A stretch of DNA of 64,000 nt. Origin: Paenibacillus turicensis. Lineage in GTDB: Bacteria; Bacillota; Bacilli; Paenibacillales; Paenibacillaceae. The notes beneath the pieces were generated by a model. That model was not told the DNA's origin. It saw only the letters and a program-made list of their open reading frames with translations, and searched no databases. The stretch is taken from assembly GCF_017873435.1 (NCBI RefSeq), contig NZ_JAGGKG010000002.1:248001-312000 (forward strand), read 5' to 3'. Every line of letters begins with the position of its first letter. Position 1 is the stretch's first letter. Positions 26,005-36,128 of the stretch are shown one piece after another. A program made the position numbers and the translations under genes.

Positions 26005-26175
26005 CTAACTTTCACTCTTGCGACGGTCTGGACTACGAAACATATCCAGAATTCCTAGTACAACGTGAGCTAGACCAAATCCCAAAATTCCATAGCCCCA
26101 AGCACTAGGCGTTAAATAGTAACCTAACAGAGTTACAACAATTCCAACTCCAGTAACTATCCAGCTGACTGTCAT
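26005..26175 (-). CDS. Small membrane protein, 56 residues
   Basis: ATG 26175 to TAG 26007 encodes MTVSWIVTGVGIVVTLLGYY, then LTPSAWGYGILGFGLAHVVL and a basic tail GILDMFRSPDRRKSES. Two membrane segments (about 5-20 and 27-44) with a positive C-terminus are clear. GAGGTG lies about 8-10 bases upstream, and a terminator follows, so this is a real gene though short. I do not recognise the family. It lies between ymfM and yajQ and may be cotranscribed with ymfM. Confidence 0.75.
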   Translation of the reverse strand: MTVSWIVTGVGIVVTLLGYYLTPSAWGYGILGFGLAHVVLGILDMFRSPDRRKSES

Positions 26176-26281
26176 TATGCTAACACCTCACTTATGAAGA
26201 GATAAGTTTTCCATGCAAACACTAGTCTCTCCATAAGAAACATCCATTATTCACCAAAAAACCAGTTATCTGTTTAGTCCA

Positions 26282-27301
26282 TTATGGTGTCGTCACATTT
26301 TGATTATTATCGGTATTTGATGAATTACCATTTGAAGCATCTGCATTGTTTTCATCACTTAAATTCAACTGGATACGAGCTGTATTTCTACCATCCTCAA
26401 CAACGGTACCCCCAACATTAATCGATGTATTTTTAGCTGCCCCAGATTTAATGAATAGTCCCTCTGAGCCTAGCTCAAATTTCAATTCAGCACCATTTTC
26501 TATCGTTTCAAAATAAAGCTTTTCGCCTTTTTTATTTCCTTTACGAATCTCCATCCAGCTTTTCCCTGTCGCCGTAATGACTACCTCTACAGGTTTTCCA
26601 CCAGAGTTCTGTACTTTATACTTAATTGCAGTGCCGTCCTTTCCGTCCTGGGCCACTACAATTTGCCCTGTGGGCTGATTTGAAGATGTATCATCTGGGT
26701 TAGGTTGATTTGTCCCAGGGGGTTGTTCGGAATTAGGCTGTCCCGTAGGAGGCTGCTCTGTGTTGTTTTGTGGCTCTTTTGTTTCATTATTGCTTGGTGT
26801 AGTAGGCGTTGTGGTATTCCCTTGATTCGATGAATTTGTTGAATTTTTTGGATCTTGAGTTTGCGTAATTTTACCGTCGTCAGGCGTGTTTTTAACTTCG
26901 TCTGTTTTGCCATAGCTTGAAACATACCAATAAATGACGACTAAAATAAGAACAGCAAACGACCACATTAATGCCGTGGACAACCATTTTGCATTTTGAG
27001 TTACCTCTGACCGACTCCGTCTTTTTTGGATCACTGGCTCCATCGTTTGTTCTGTCTGTACCGCAGCAGGAACATGATCACTATGCTCTGCTAGCAGCTC
27101 GTCAGGATCAAGCCCGACAGTTTCCGCATAGGTTTTAATAAATGCCCGCACATAAAAGCTTCCTGGTAATACTTTATAATCCCCCGCTTCGATGGCTTCT
27201 AAATATCTTTTGCGAATTTTAGTCAATTCTTGTATATCATTTAAGGACAACCCCTTCGCAAGACGGGCTTCCTTTAATTTCTGACCCAAATCAGACACCA
27301 T
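26282..27301 (-). CDS. ymfM: RodZ-like helix-turn-helix membrane protein (YmfM)
   Basis: 339 residues from ATG 27301, five bases after GGAGG. The N-terminal HTH_25 domain has LGQKLKEARLAKGLSLNDIQ and KYRYLEAIE-like KRYLEAIEAGDYKVLPGSFY. One membrane segment lies at about 110-130 (WSFAVLILVVIYWYV), then a Thr/Asn/Gln/Pro-rich linker (about 135-215) and a C-terminal DUF4115-like domain. RodZ links the cytoskeleton to cell-wall synthesis. The position, next to ymfK and pgsA, matches Bacillus ymfM. Confidence 0.9.
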   Translation of the reverse strand: MVSDLGQKLKEARLAKGLSLNDIQELTKIRKRYLEAIEAGDYKVLPGSFYVRAFIKTYAETVGLDPDELLAEHSDHVPAAVQTEQTMEPVIQKRRSRSEVTQNAKWLSTALMWSFAVLILVVIYWYVSSYGKTDEVKNTPDDGKITQTQDPKNSTNSSNQGNTTTPTTPSNNETKEPQNNTEQPPTGQPNSEQPPGTNQPNPDDTSSNQPTGQIVVAQDGKDGTAIKYKVQNSGGKPVEVVITATGKSWMEIRKGNKKGEKLYFETIENGAELKFELGSEGLFIKSGAAKNTSINVGGTVVEDGRNTARIQLNLSDENNADASNGNSSNTDNNQNVTTP

Positions 27302-27337
27302 CATCACCTCCATTGTTTTTCAGTATATAATTTATAG

Positions 27338-28096
27338 TTACATATCTTCATAAATAGTAGTAAACGTTTCATAAACGATTTGCTCATCATAATTGTTACG
27401 CAATTCAATAATTATGTCAAAATCGTCATAATTGTACACAGACTCCTGAATAAAAATATCTGGGTGCTCCACAACTTTTGTAGAAGGCATCGTCATAACC
27501 TCCTGTAACAGTTGATAATGCTTATCATTTGATCGAATCGTACTTACTATGCCATCAATAATAAAAATATGCTCTGGGTTCATTTCCTCTGCGGATAGTT
27601 GACTACGTACCGTCTGACGCAATAACGTAGAAGACAAAAAAGTCCAACGCTTCATGGCACATACACTTCCAGCAATTAACGACTCCGTTTTCCCTACTCT
27701 GGGCATGCCTCTAAGACCAATAAGCTGATGACCTGGTCTTTTAAAAAGCTCACCTAAAAAATCGACCAGCAAGCCAAGCTCATCACGCGTAAATCTAAAT
27801 GTTTTCTCATCATCAGAATCTCGCATAATGTAACGCCCATGTCTTACTGCTAATAAATCAACAAGCTTAGGACTCCGAAAGGCTGTAATTGTAATGCCAT
27901 CTACATTACTTAATAATTCGCCGATCTGCTTCATCTTTTCATCATCATTACATTCTAACAGCATACCACGCGTGTGTCCTTCGACACCATTAATCGTGAT
28001 AATATTTACACCTAACATACCAAGCATGGAAGCAATATCCCCAAGTAAGCCTGGTCTATTTTTATGAATTTTATATTCCATATACCACTGTTTCAT
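27338..28096 (-). CDS. ymfK: YmfK family protein (DUF3388): ACT domain plus P-loop region
   Basis: 252 residues. The N-terminus resembles an ACT ligand-binding domain (YKIHKNRPGLLGDIASMLGM, LGVNIITINGVEGHTRGMLL). A phosphate-binding loop follows: LRGMPRVGKTESLI (GxxxxGKT). The role is unknown; the combination suggests ligand-controlled nucleotide binding. It is conserved in Bacillales between ymfJ and ymfM. Confidence 0.88.
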   Translation of the reverse strand: MKQWYMEYKIHKNRPGLLGDIASMLGMLGVNIITINGVEGHTRGMLLECNDDEKMKQIGELLSNVDGITITAFRSPKLVDLLAVRHGRYIMRDSDDEKTFRFTRDELGLLVDFLGELFKRPGHQLIGLRGMPRVGKTESLIAGSVCAMKRWTFLSSTLLRQTVRSQLSAEEMNPEHIFIIDGIVSTIRSNDKHYQLLQEVMTMPSTKVVEHPDIFIQESVYNYDDFDIIIELRNNYDEQIVYETFTTIYEDM

Positions 28097-28237
28097 TATA
28101 CAAAAACACCTTTTTTTAAATTCTAATGCATTATTATTCGAAATTCGACAAATTAGGTCTTATTTCCTGCAATATTTCAAAAAAAACAATACGTGTCTAA
28201 TCATATATAATTTCTTTTTGAAAGGCAAGTTCTATAC

Positions 28238-28272
28238 AAAAATGGGCGAAAAGCCCTCCTACATAGGAGAGC
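28238..28272 (-). terminator. Intrinsic terminator of ymfJ
   Basis: On the minus strand CTCCTA/TAGGAG and GGGC/GCCC hairpins are followed by ATTTTTG, close after the ymfJ stop. Confidence 0.75.
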
Positions 28273-28287
28273 TCTTCCGTCATCAAG

Positions 28288-28542
28288 CTATGCATTTTTC
28301 TTCGCAAGCTTCACCATCAGATGCGCAATTGTTTTACGCTCCTCTTCGGTGCCCACATCCCAAAGCTCTTTGAGTGTGCGGTTAGCAGTGTTTTGAGGAT
28401 CAACCTTCTCATCGAGGAAACCACCAATCTCATATGCGAGATTAGAAATTGTATCTTCACTTAGGCCGATTTTCTCTGCTTGCTTGACACGTTCACCCAA
28501 AAACTTCTTCCAGGTATCGAAATTTTTAAGCACTGTTGACAT
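28288..28542 (-). CDS. ymfJ: DUF3243 family protein (YmfJ)
   Basis: 84 residues. MSTVLKNFDTWKKFLGERVK and NRTLKELWDVGTEEERKTIA are the family signatures. It is probably a small helical protein of unknown role that in B. subtilis lies in the same place. GGAGG precedes the ATG. Confidence 0.92.
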   Translation of the reverse strand: MSTVLKNFDTWKKFLGERVKQAEKIGLSEDTISNLAYEIGGFLDEKVDPQNTANRTLKELWDVGTEEERKTIAHLMVKLAKKNA

Positions 28543-28620
28543 CCTAAATCCTCCTTCACCTGAAGCTATAGATTTAAAATCAACAGTTGTAATATGCGTT
28601 AAAGGATTACTTTTTATGCA

Positions 28621-29385
28621 CTACGTATGCCATCCACCATTTGGAGAAATAATCTGTCCTGTAATATAGCTAGATTCTGGCAAAGCAAGGAAATACACCA
28701 GTGAAGCGATCTCTTCAGGATCAGCTAATCGTCCAAGCGGAATTTCATCTGCCAACATTTTTAGCTCCTCTTCACCAAAACGCTCCATCATATCGGTTTT
28801 TACGGCACCAGGTGCAACTGCATTAACAGTAACACCAGAAGGAGCTAGCTCCTTAGCAAGTGCTTTAGTAAAGGCATTTACCCCACCTTTAGCTGCAGAA
28901 TAAACAGCCTCACATGATCCTCCAGAAATTCCCCATATTGAGGAAACATTAATAATTCTTCCGAAGCGCTGTGAAATCATATATGGCATAAAAAGCTGGC
29001 TACATAAAAATACACTTTTCAAATTAACTGCCATCACTTCGTCCCATTTATCTTCATCTACATCTGCAACCATACTATAGTGTGAGATACCTGCATTATT
29101 AACTAAGATATCTGGCTTTAATTGATGCAGGTCTAATTTTTCTTTCATTTTTAAAATATCTGCACGTTGCCTTAAATCCGCCGATACCGTTAACACATTA
29201 GCACCTAGCTCCATACACCTTCTTGCGACATCGTTAGCCATTTCATGCGAATGAAGATAATGAATGATGACATTCATGCCTACAGAGGCAAAGCGAAGCG
29301 CAATATCTGCACCAATGCCTCTGCTTGCCCCTGTAATTAATACCGTCATTTCCTGTAGCGTCTTATCCAATTTATTTGATAACAT
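28621..29385 (-). CDS. ymfI: Short-chain dehydrogenase/reductase (YmfI)
   Basis: 254 residues with the classical SDR features: TGASRGIGADIAL (NAD(P) binding), NNAGI, Ser in INVSSIWGISGG, and YSAAKGGVNAFTKALAKELA (YxxxK catalytic pair). The product resembles 3-oxoacyl-ACP reductase (FabG-like); its substrate is not known. Its ATG begins right after the ymfH stop, so the genes are coupled. Confidence 0.92.
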   Translation of the reverse strand: MLSNKLDKTLQEMTVLITGASRGIGADIALRFASVGMNVIIHYLHSHEMANDVARRCMELGANVLTVSADLRQRADILKMKEKLDLHQLKPDILVNNAGISHYSMVADVDEDKWDEVMAVNLKSVFLCSQLFMPYMISQRFGRIINVSSIWGISGGSCEAVYSAAKGGVNAFTKALAKELAPSGVTVNAVAPGAVKTDMMERFGEEELKMLADEIPLGRLADPEEIASLVYFLALPESSYITGQIISPNGGWHT

Positions 29386-30669
29386 TTATGGGCTCACCAC
29401 AAGCGACACAGATACCTGTTCCCAATCAATATGCTCATGTAAACGGTCATTTACTTCCTTCAGCGTAATCGATTCATACACACTAAGTACAGAAAATAAA
29501 TCACCACCGCGAAAAGCATATCGTGTAAACTCATGAGCAATATTTTCAGGTGAATTCAGCATTCGTAAGTACCCACCCATTTTCTTTTTGCGAGCACGTT
29601 CAAAATCTTCAGCTGCTATCCCCTTCTCCAACACCTTACTTACTTCTTGCTTAATGATAGATAGTAATGCTTCAGGGTCTTTTGCATCTCCCCCAATCGC
29701 TGAGAAGCCATAGTTAGGATTACTATTATACTCATGACCAAATCCATCATTAATCAAGCCTTCATCGTATAACTTTTGGTACAGCTTAGTGCTTGAACCA
29801 AATAACAGATCCAAACCTAATTTAGTGATGATATCACGCCGAATTAAAGCTTCCTTCGTTAAGCCCGTCACTTTTTCTTTAAATCCAAATAGGCATTTTG
29901 GTAACGAAACAGGCAAATTAATCACTTTTCTTGCTTCGTGTACAGCGGTTGGCTCAGGTTCAAAATAGCGCTCAATATTACCTTGTGGCTCATATTTCTT
30001 TTGCTCCTGATTACTTCTAACCACATTTATAACTTCCTCAGGATCAACCCCACCAACCACAAACAATAACATGTTGCTAGGGTGGTAAAACGAATTGTAA
30101 CAGGTGTACAGCGTTTCCTTCGTTATCGTACTAATCGATTCCACTGTACCTGCAATATCAATATGCACAGGGTGCAAGTTATACATCGCTTCAATTAAGC
30201 CAAAATAAACACGCCAATCTGGATTATCACCATACATATTAATTTCTTGACCGATAATCCCCTTTTCCTTTTCCACGTTTTCATCTGTAAAATAAGGATT
30301 TTGAACAAAGTTGATTAGCGTTTCAATGTTGTCTAATATGTGATCTGTCGCTGAAAATAAGTATACCGTTTGTTCAAAGCTTGTGAACGCATTGGCAGAT
30401 GCACCATTGGCAGCAAACTTAGTAAATACATCTAAGCCGTCAGGCTCTTCAAACATTTTATGTTCAAGAAAATGGGCAATGCCATCAGGAACCTGCTGTT
30501 CCTCTTGACCCTCTACTTTAAAGTGATTATCTATCGAGCCATAACGAGTGGCAAAGGTGGCATACGTTTTTTGAAATCCTTCTTTAGGAAGAACATAAAC
30601 CTGTAGCCCATTAGGCAACTGCTCATAATATAACGTTTCCTGCAAATTATCGTACGTAATAACTTCCAC
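29386..30669 (-). CDS. ymfH: M16-family zinc peptidase (YmfH)
   Basis: 427 residues. The inverted zinc motif is intact: GIAHFLEHKMFEEPDG (HxxEH), with EKEKGIIGQEINMYGDNPDW carrying the distal Glu. Start is GTG at 30669 with GGAGG upstream. It is paired with ymfF, whose product lacks the motif, so the two are likely subunits of one heterodimeric peptidase, as in the Bacillus YmfF/YmfH and other M16 pairs. Confidence 0.93.
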   Translation of the reverse strand: MEVITYDNLQETLYYEQLPNGLQVYVLPKEGFQKTYATFATRYGSIDNHFKVEGQEEQQVPDGIAHFLEHKMFEEPDGLDVFTKFAANGASANAFTSFEQTVYLFSATDHILDNIETLINFVQNPYFTDENVEKEKGIIGQEINMYGDNPDWRVYFGLIEAMYNLHPVHIDIAGTVESISTITKETLYTCYNSFYHPSNMLLFVVGGVDPEEVINVVRSNQEQKKYEPQGNIERYFEPEPTAVHEARKVINLPVSLPKCLFGFKEKVTGLTKEALIRRDIITKLGLDLLFGSSTKLYQKLYDEGLINDGFGHEYNSNPNYGFSAIGGDAKDPEALLSIIKQEVSKVLEKGIAAEDFERARKKKMGGYLRMLNSPENIAHEFTRYAFRGGDLFSVLSVYESITLKEVNDRLHEHIDWEQVSVSLVVSP

Positions 30670-30674
30670 GTTAA

Positions 30675-31955
30675 CTATTCCTCCTTTTGCCCTGTTAAGA
30701 AATAAATCGTGTCTAAATGAACGGTTTGGGCAACCGCTACGACATCTTGGACTGTAACCTGTTCTACCGCAGCTAACAGTTGGTCTACAGGACGGACTTT
30801 TCCAGACAAGACAGAATTGAAATCAAAGCTAATCATCTCAAAAGCCGAATCTTGCAGCTGTAACAAGCTGTTTCTAATCATTGCCTTGGTTTGCTCCATC
30901 TCCGTCTCACTAATTTCACCATTGCGCAATGCTTCAAGCTGTGCCTGAATGATTGAAAGCGCCTGCTCATAATTTTTAATTTCAATGCCCGCTTGAATAC
31001 CTACAAAACCTTTATGCCCATCTAATCGAGATGAAGCATAATAAGCTAAACTTGCCTTCTCACGTACGTTAATAAACAGCTTGGAATGAGGATAACTGCC
31101 TAAAATGCCATTATAAACTAAGGCAGCTGGGTATTGATCGCTAGCATAAGTTATTGGAGTACGAAGTCCTAAGTTAAGCTTGCCTTGGTTCACATCCAGT
31201 TTTTCCTCAACATGACGCACAGCTTCTTTACTAAATTGACTGTCTTCATGACTGTACCCATACGTTCCTGTACGATTTAGATTAAAATAACGCTCCACCA
31301 ATTGCTCTACTTCCTGTAAGCTTGTATCCCCTACCACATACAAATCTAGATTGCATTGCGCGAGCCATTGCTGGTATGCATTGTATAACGACTCTGGTGT
31401 AACCTTATCTATCTGATCTCGCTTGCCAAGCGGATGTAAACGATAAGGATCATTTCTGAACATTTCTTCAAGACAACGCTCAGATGCATATCGTATTTTA
31501 TCGTTAATAATAGATTCTAATTTTTGCTTTACATTATCCTTTTCAGCCTGCACATAAGATGCTTTAAAGTTTCCATTTTCTAAAGCAGGTTTTGTAATGA
31601 CCTCACCTAAAAAAGAAAAGCTTTTTTCCAGTAACGATTCATCACTTTGCACAAAGACATCATTAATGGTATCCATCTGAAATTGTACAATTTGATAATT
31701 ACCCCGCTTGTATACATCAAAGCCAAAACCCGCTCCGTATAAATGCTCTAATTGCTCCTTAAATGCGATACTTTCTGGGTAAGATTGTGTACCACGTCTT
31801 AACACAAATGGAGTTATCGCCGTTTCAGTAACAGTCTCCTCTTGAAGAGGGATTCCTGCATATAATGAAACAGCAAAAGTTTTAAACCGAGTGGTTGGCA
31901 AAACATGGATAGCGACATTGCCTACATGCCCACGCTCAAATGCAAATTTATTCAA
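30675..31955 (-). CDS. ymfF: M16-family peptidase, inactive subunit (YmfF)
   Basis: 426 residues, M16 fold. The zinc-binding HxxEH segment is replaced by TAITPFVLRRGTQSYPES, so it cannot bind zinc in the usual way; it probably supports YmfH. Start is TTG at 31955 with AAGGAG upstream. Five bases separate it from ymfH. Confidence 0.9.
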   Translation of the reverse strand: MNKFAFERGHVGNVAIHVLPTTRFKTFAVSLYAGIPLQEETVTETAITPFVLRRGTQSYPESIAFKEQLEHLYGAGFGFDVYKRGNYQIVQFQMDTINDVFVQSDESLLEKSFSFLGEVITKPALENGNFKASYVQAEKDNVKQKLESIINDKIRYASERCLEEMFRNDPYRLHPLGKRDQIDKVTPESLYNAYQQWLAQCNLDLYVVGDTSLQEVEQLVERYFNLNRTGTYGYSHEDSQFSKEAVRHVEEKLDVNQGKLNLGLRTPITYASDQYPAALVYNGILGSYPHSKLFINVREKASLAYYASSRLDGHKGFVGIQAGIEIKNYEQALSIIQAQLEALRNGEISETEMEQTKAMIRNSLLQLQDSAFEMISFDFNSVLSGKVRPVDQLLAAVEQVTVQDVVAVAQTVHLDTIYFLTGQKEE

Positions 31956-32059
31956 GCCTAAAACTCCTTTTCAAGAAAGTGTAATTGCGCTTACTGTAAC
32001 ATGAATAGTTCCATTCTATACCAATTCAAAGTAAAGAAGCAACCTGCTCACAAGAAGCT

Positions 32060-32113
32060 TAGGGCAATCACTTTGAAATGGTTTATGATCTCATTTCTTA
32101 AGCGATTGCCCTA
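32060..32113. repeat. Inverted repeat after sleB-like gene, no T-tract
   Basis: TAGGGCAATC at 32060-32069 is perfectly inverted at 32104-32113 (GATTGCCCTA), and TGAAATG/CATTTC inside extends the stem. It starts within 10 bp of the gene stop. Neither strand has a T-tract, so it is not a standard terminator; mRNA stabilisation or a repeat element are possible. Confidence 0.6.
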
Positions 32114-32122
32114 GTATGTTGC

Positions 32123-32944
32123 TTACATACAGAAAATGTGTTTCCCAATCGTTTTGACTTGTGGACGTGTCCAAATCCATTTAGAGGTGGCTGTTACAGG
32201 GTTGAAATAGTATAAACAACCATCTGAAGGGTCCCATCCATTAAGTGCTTGCTGTACTGCTTTACGAGCAGATTCATTTGGTTCTAAGTAGATTTGACCA
32301 TCCGCTACTGCGGTAAATGCACCCGGTTGGAATATAACCCCTGATGCAGAATTCGGAAAGCTTGGTGATTTGACACGATTTAAAATAACAGCAGCAACAG
32401 CAACTTGTCCCTCAAATGGCTCACCACGTGATTCACCATACACAGCATTTGCCATAATCTTCAAATCATTAGCCGATAAGCCATGATTGTTTGACGGGCT
32501 GAGTTTTGCTGTATCCTTGTTACCAGAGTCTTTGTTACCATTATTGCCTTGTGCACCAGTATTGCCGTCATTTTGTCCAGGCTTCCAAGCTTTTGTAGCA
32601 TTATACAGCTTTAATTTTGTTTTTCCACCCGCAATGCCGTCTACCTTTAGGCCAAACTCAGATTGAAACCACTTCAAGGAATCTTTTGTTTTAGAACCAA
32701 ACTGACTGTCTATTTTGCCATAATAAAATCCAAGAAATTTGAGTCGACCTTGTAGCTCATAAACATCTTGACCATATGCGCCTTGCTGCATTACCTGTGA
32801 GCTAAATACCGGCTCAACTTCAGGCTCCCCTTGCTCTAAAGCATGAGCATTCGTGCTTCCTTGCGGAAACGGATTTGGCCCATATACAAGGCAAAATAAT
32901 AGCAATACCAATCCGGCAGCCAACCATATTTTCGCTTTTTTCAT
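32123..32944 (-). CDS. sleB: SleB-type spore cortex-lytic enzyme
   Basis: 273 residues. An N-terminal signal segment (about 5-22, LAAGLVLLLFCLVYGPNPF) is followed by a peptidoglycan-binding domain (about 55-115, QDVYELQGRLKFLGFYYGKI), a Gly/Asn linker, and the cell-wall hydrolase_2 domain: NDLKIMANAVYGESRGEPFE contains the catalytic Glu, then AAVILNRVKSPSFPNSASGV and the C-terminal GKHIFCM. The domain order is that of SleB, which breaks down cortex peptidoglycan at germination. No ypeB partner follows, unlike the B. subtilis arrangement; CwlJ-like function cannot be excluded. Confidence 0.85.
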   Translation of the reverse strand: MKKAKIWLAAGLVLLLFCLVYGPNPFPQGSTNAHALEQGEPEVEPVFSSQVMQQGAYGQDVYELQGRLKFLGFYYGKIDSQFGSKTKDSLKWFQSEFGLKVDGIAGGKTKLKLYNATKAWKPGQNDGNTGAQGNNGNKDSGNKDTAKLSPSNNHGLSANDLKIMANAVYGESRGEPFEGQVAVAAVILNRVKSPSFPNSASGVIFQPGAFTAVADGQIYLEPNESARKAVQQALNGWDPSDGCLYYFNPVTATSKWIWTRPQVKTIGKHIFCM

Positions 32945-33021
32945 ACGTGTAGTCTACCTTTCTTTATTTGAAATGTGATTGACTTTAGTATGACAAACGA
33001 CCTCATTTCCTATTCATAAAC

Positions 33022-33058
33022 AAAAAAAAGAACCTGTGCATTAACGCACAGATCCTTC
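33022..33058 (-). terminator. Intrinsic terminator after ftsK/spoIIIE
   Basis: CTGTGC/GCACAG with a TTTTTTTT tract on the minus strand, just after the ftsK stop. Confidence 0.88.
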
Positions 33059-33095
33059 TACAGTTATCTAACTTTAGGACATGATCTACTTATAG

Positions 33096-35816
33096 TTAAG
33101 ACGATATTTTACCCATTTTGTATTGCTCAATCGACATTAATACTTCACGAGGTTTACTTCCTTCATATGGCCCAATAATACCTCTAGCCTCCATTGAATC
33201 AATCAGACGAGCAGCACGCGTGTAGCCTACTCTCATTCGACGTTGCAATAGGGATACAGACGCTTGCTTTGCCTCAACCACAATTTGTACAGCTTGGTCA
33301 AACAATTCATCCACCACTTCTTCATGACTTTGATCTTCTTCCTCTACCTCAGGAACTAACGAATCATCATATTCAGCTTGACCTTGTCCACTCACATATC
33401 CAACAATCGCTTCGACTTCTTGATCACTCATAAATGCCCCTTGCACACGAACTGGCTTAGATGCGCCCATTGGCATAAATAACATATCACCACGTCCAAG
33501 CAGCTTCTCGGCACCTGCCATGTCTAAAATCGTCCTAGAGTCAACCTGCGAGGAAACACCAAATGCAATACGTGATGGAATATTGGCCTTAATCACCCCA
33601 GTAATAACATCAACAGAAGGACGCTGAGTCGCAATGATGAGATGAATCCCTGCTGCACGAGCCATCTGTGCTAACCGAGCAATTGCATCCTCCACATCAT
33701 TAGCAGCAACCATCATTAAGTCAGCTAGCTCGTCCACAATAACGACGATATAAGGCAATACGTTTTCAGGTATATCCTTCATCATCATATTATAGGCTTC
33801 CACATTCCTAGCTCCTGATTTAGAGAAAAGCTCATAACGTTTTTCCATCTCGACTACAATTTTTTTAAGCGCAAGCGAAGCACGTCTAGGATCTGTTACA
33901 ACTGGTGCAAGCAAATGAGGAATTCCGTTATACACGTTTAGCTCCACCATTTTGGGGTCTACCATTAAAAACTTAACTTCATCTGGTTTTGCTTTGTACA
34001 AAATACTCGTAATAATCCCGTTAATACATACGGATTTCCCTGAGCCAGTTGCTCCCGCTACTAATAGATGGGGCATTTTAGCCAAATTTCCTACAATTGT
34101 AGCCCCTGAAATGTCTCGTCCAAAAGCAATTGAAAGCTTAGACTCTGCTTCCTGAAACGTTTGCGTTTCCATAACTTCGCGCATGGTCACTAATGAAACC
34201 TCATTGTTTGGAACCTCAATACCAATCGCTGATTTCCCTGGAATTGGTGCTTCCATCCGAATATCTTTAGCGGCAAGCGCTAATGCGATATCATCGGTCA
34301 AATTCACAATTCGACTTACCTTCACACCGATATCTGGCTGAATTTCATATCTTGTAACTGCTGGTCCTCTAACGACCTCAAGCACACGTGCACGGACACC
34401 AAAGCTTTCAAGTGTCGCTTCAAGCTTACGTGCGGTTTGCATATAATCTGCTTGATCCTTAGATTTACCCCCACCAGAAGGCTTGGATAGTAATCGGAAG
34501 GATGGCAGCTTATAAGGCTTAGGTGCAGGTTTGGGTGGAGGTGGTTCAATTTGGTTTAATTCTGAACCAAGCTCCGAATCTAAAGCTAATGATGGATCAG
34601 AGTCCAAAGCAACATCCCCAGTCTCAGCTAGTTGAGACACTTCCACCTCTTCCAGTCCTGCCTCTCTCTGTGAATCAATATGGACTTGAACATTTTCAGC
34701 AGAAGCCTTATCTAAGCTATCAGGATATGTGAGCTCTTCTTCAAATTCAAAGTTCTCTTCCTTCTGAATGTGATCAAAGAAATCACGTATTATTGGACCT
34801 GTTTCTTGTGATGTAAGAAGCTTGTCCTCTGACGTAGGCTCTATTGAATCTTGTTCAGATGAGTGCCAGCCTTCCTGATCATAATCGAGATCATTCCAAT
34901 TAATCATCACAGGGCCAGACCTTTGTTCTTCTTGATTAGAGAAGGATAAAGCATCGTTCTGAACAGTATCCTCTGCTATAGGTATTTCTTTTTTATTTTT
35001 AAAGCCTAACAACTGAACCAACACTTTTTTGATTCCTTGAGCTGAGGAGGTTTCAACCCCATCTTGACTATCGAAAGTAGTTTGATCTTGCTCCTCATCT
35101 TCCTGAAGAGGTTCAGAGATAGGGGAACTCACCTTTTGTCTTTTGCTTTGTCTAACAGGAACTGGACGCAATAAATGTAGCTTTTTATTTATTAGCTTGC
35201 TCCACTGCCCAACATGCGTACGAGCAACCTTAAACATTTCTACATAAGATAATCCAGTAATTAACATAAAGCTTATGGCCAACATGACGATCATGATGAG
35301 CGTAGCTCCTGCCATTCCAAATAACGAATACAAAAGGGTAAACTCTATTCCGCCTATGTAACCTCCACTAATATTTAAATTCACCATACTAAAGCCTATA
35401 TTTTCATTGCCAGGCTGAAATAAAGCAGACCGGATATCTACATTGATTTGACTAAATAGTTGGGACGCGGTTAAGGACACACCAGGCATCATTTTTTGCT
35501 TCATTGTTAAAATAGTACTCATCAATACTAACGCTAAAACAGCAAGTAATAGTCCACTTTTTTTCTGACTCCATTTTGTAGGCCATTTGCGATGAATCAT
35601 AACTGCAAGCCCGATATATATACCAATCAAAGGTATAGTGAAATAAAATTTTCCGAGTAAAAGGGCAGACATCTTTGATAATGTTCGCCCTACAGCCGCT
35701 TCACCGGCTAAAGCGATCATAGATAATGTGATTAGGATGATCCCATATATTTCATATTTAAGTATGCTACCAAGTGCAGCAGATTTCCTTTTTCTTTTTT
35801 TCCGTTTTGCAGCCAA
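33096..35816 (-). CDS. spoIIIE: FtsK/SpoIIIE-family DNA translocase
   Basis: 906 residues. Four membrane segments at the N-terminus (about 20-190), a long acidic linker (about 210-430), and the motor: [20 protein letters not shown] (Walker A), [18 protein letters not shown] (Walker B) and [20 protein letters not shown]. The C-terminal gamma domain reads [20 protein letters not shown] and directs movement along oriented DNA. It pumps chromosome across the septum. Start is TTG at 35816 with GGGGGTG upstream. It lies after ylzJ in the Bacillus order tepA-ylzJ-spoIIIE. Confidence 0.95.
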   Translation of the reverse strand: MAAKRKKRKRKSAALGSILKYEIYGIILITLSMIALAGEAAVGRTLSKMSALLLGKFYFTIPLIGIYIGLAVMIHRKWPTKWSQKKSGLLLAVLALVLMSTILTMKQKMMPGVSLTASQLFSQINVDIRSALFQPGNENIGFSMVNLNISGGYIGGIEFTLLYSLFGMAGATLIMIVMLAISFMLITGLSYVEMFKVARTHVGQWSKLINKKLHLLRPVPVRQSKRQKVSSPISEPLQEDEEQDQTTFDSQDGVETSSAQGIKKVLVQLLGFKNKKEIPIAEDTVQNDALSFSNQEEQRSGPVMINWNDLDYDQEGWHSSEQDSIEPTSEDKLLTSQETGPIIRDFFDHIQKEENFEFEEELTYPDSLDKASAENVQVHIDSQREAGLEEVEVSQLAETGDVALDSDPSLALDSELGSELNQIEPPPPKPAPKPYKLPSFRLLSKPSGGGKSKDQADYMQTARKLEATLESFGVRARVLEVVRGPAVTRYEIQPDIGVKVSRIVNLTDDIALALAAKDIRMEAPIPGKSAIGIEVPNNEVSLVTMREVMETQTFQEAESKLSIAFGRDISGATIVGNLAKMPHLLVAGATGSGKSVCINGIITSILYKAKPDEVKFLMVDPKMVELNVYNGIPHLLAPVVTDPRRASLALKKIVVEMEKRYELFSKSGARNVEAYNMMMKDIPENVLPYIVVIVDELADLMMVAANDVEDAIARLAQMARAAGIHLIIATQRPSVDVITGVIKANIPSRIAFGVSSQVDSRTILDMAGAEKLLGRGDMLFMPMGASKPVRVQGAFMSDQEVEAIVGYVSGQGQAEYDDSLVPEVEEEDQSHEEVVDELFDQAVQIVVEAKQASVSLLQRRMRVGYTRAARLIDSMEARGIIGPYEGSKPREVLMSIEQYKMGKISS

Positions 35817-35900
35817 AAAGGAACACCCCCCAGAAGAATATTATACCATATTCATCGGAGGGACACCTATAAGAAACAATATATTCATTTCTTTAATAGA

Positions 35901-36128
35901 CTAAGACATCAATTGCGGCGTAAATATAATTTGACTCCCTGGGGCATACGCAGGATCTAAATAGTAATCTAAATTACAGCGTAAGAGACGTATAATCGTA
36001 GCTTTGTTTGTGCCCTCCATCCGTACTTGCATTAACACCCCATTCATATCAACTTCAATATAATTTTGTATTTGATCCTCAGGACTGCCATAAGCATCAA
36101 AGGGATAAGGATCATAATAATCACTCAT
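35901..36128 (-). CDS. ylzJ: YlzJ-like protein
   Basis: 75 residues, acidic. The hydrophobic centre [20 protein letters not shown] and C-terminal [17 protein letters not shown] resemble the YlzJ family, which in B. subtilis lies in the same place. Function unknown. The start overlaps the tepA stop by four bases (ATGA), so translation is coupled. Confidence 0.85.
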   Translation of the reverse strand: MSDYYDPYPFDAYGSPEDQIQNYIEVDMNGVLMQVRMEGTNKATIIRLLRCNLDYYLDPAYAPGSQIIFTPQLMS

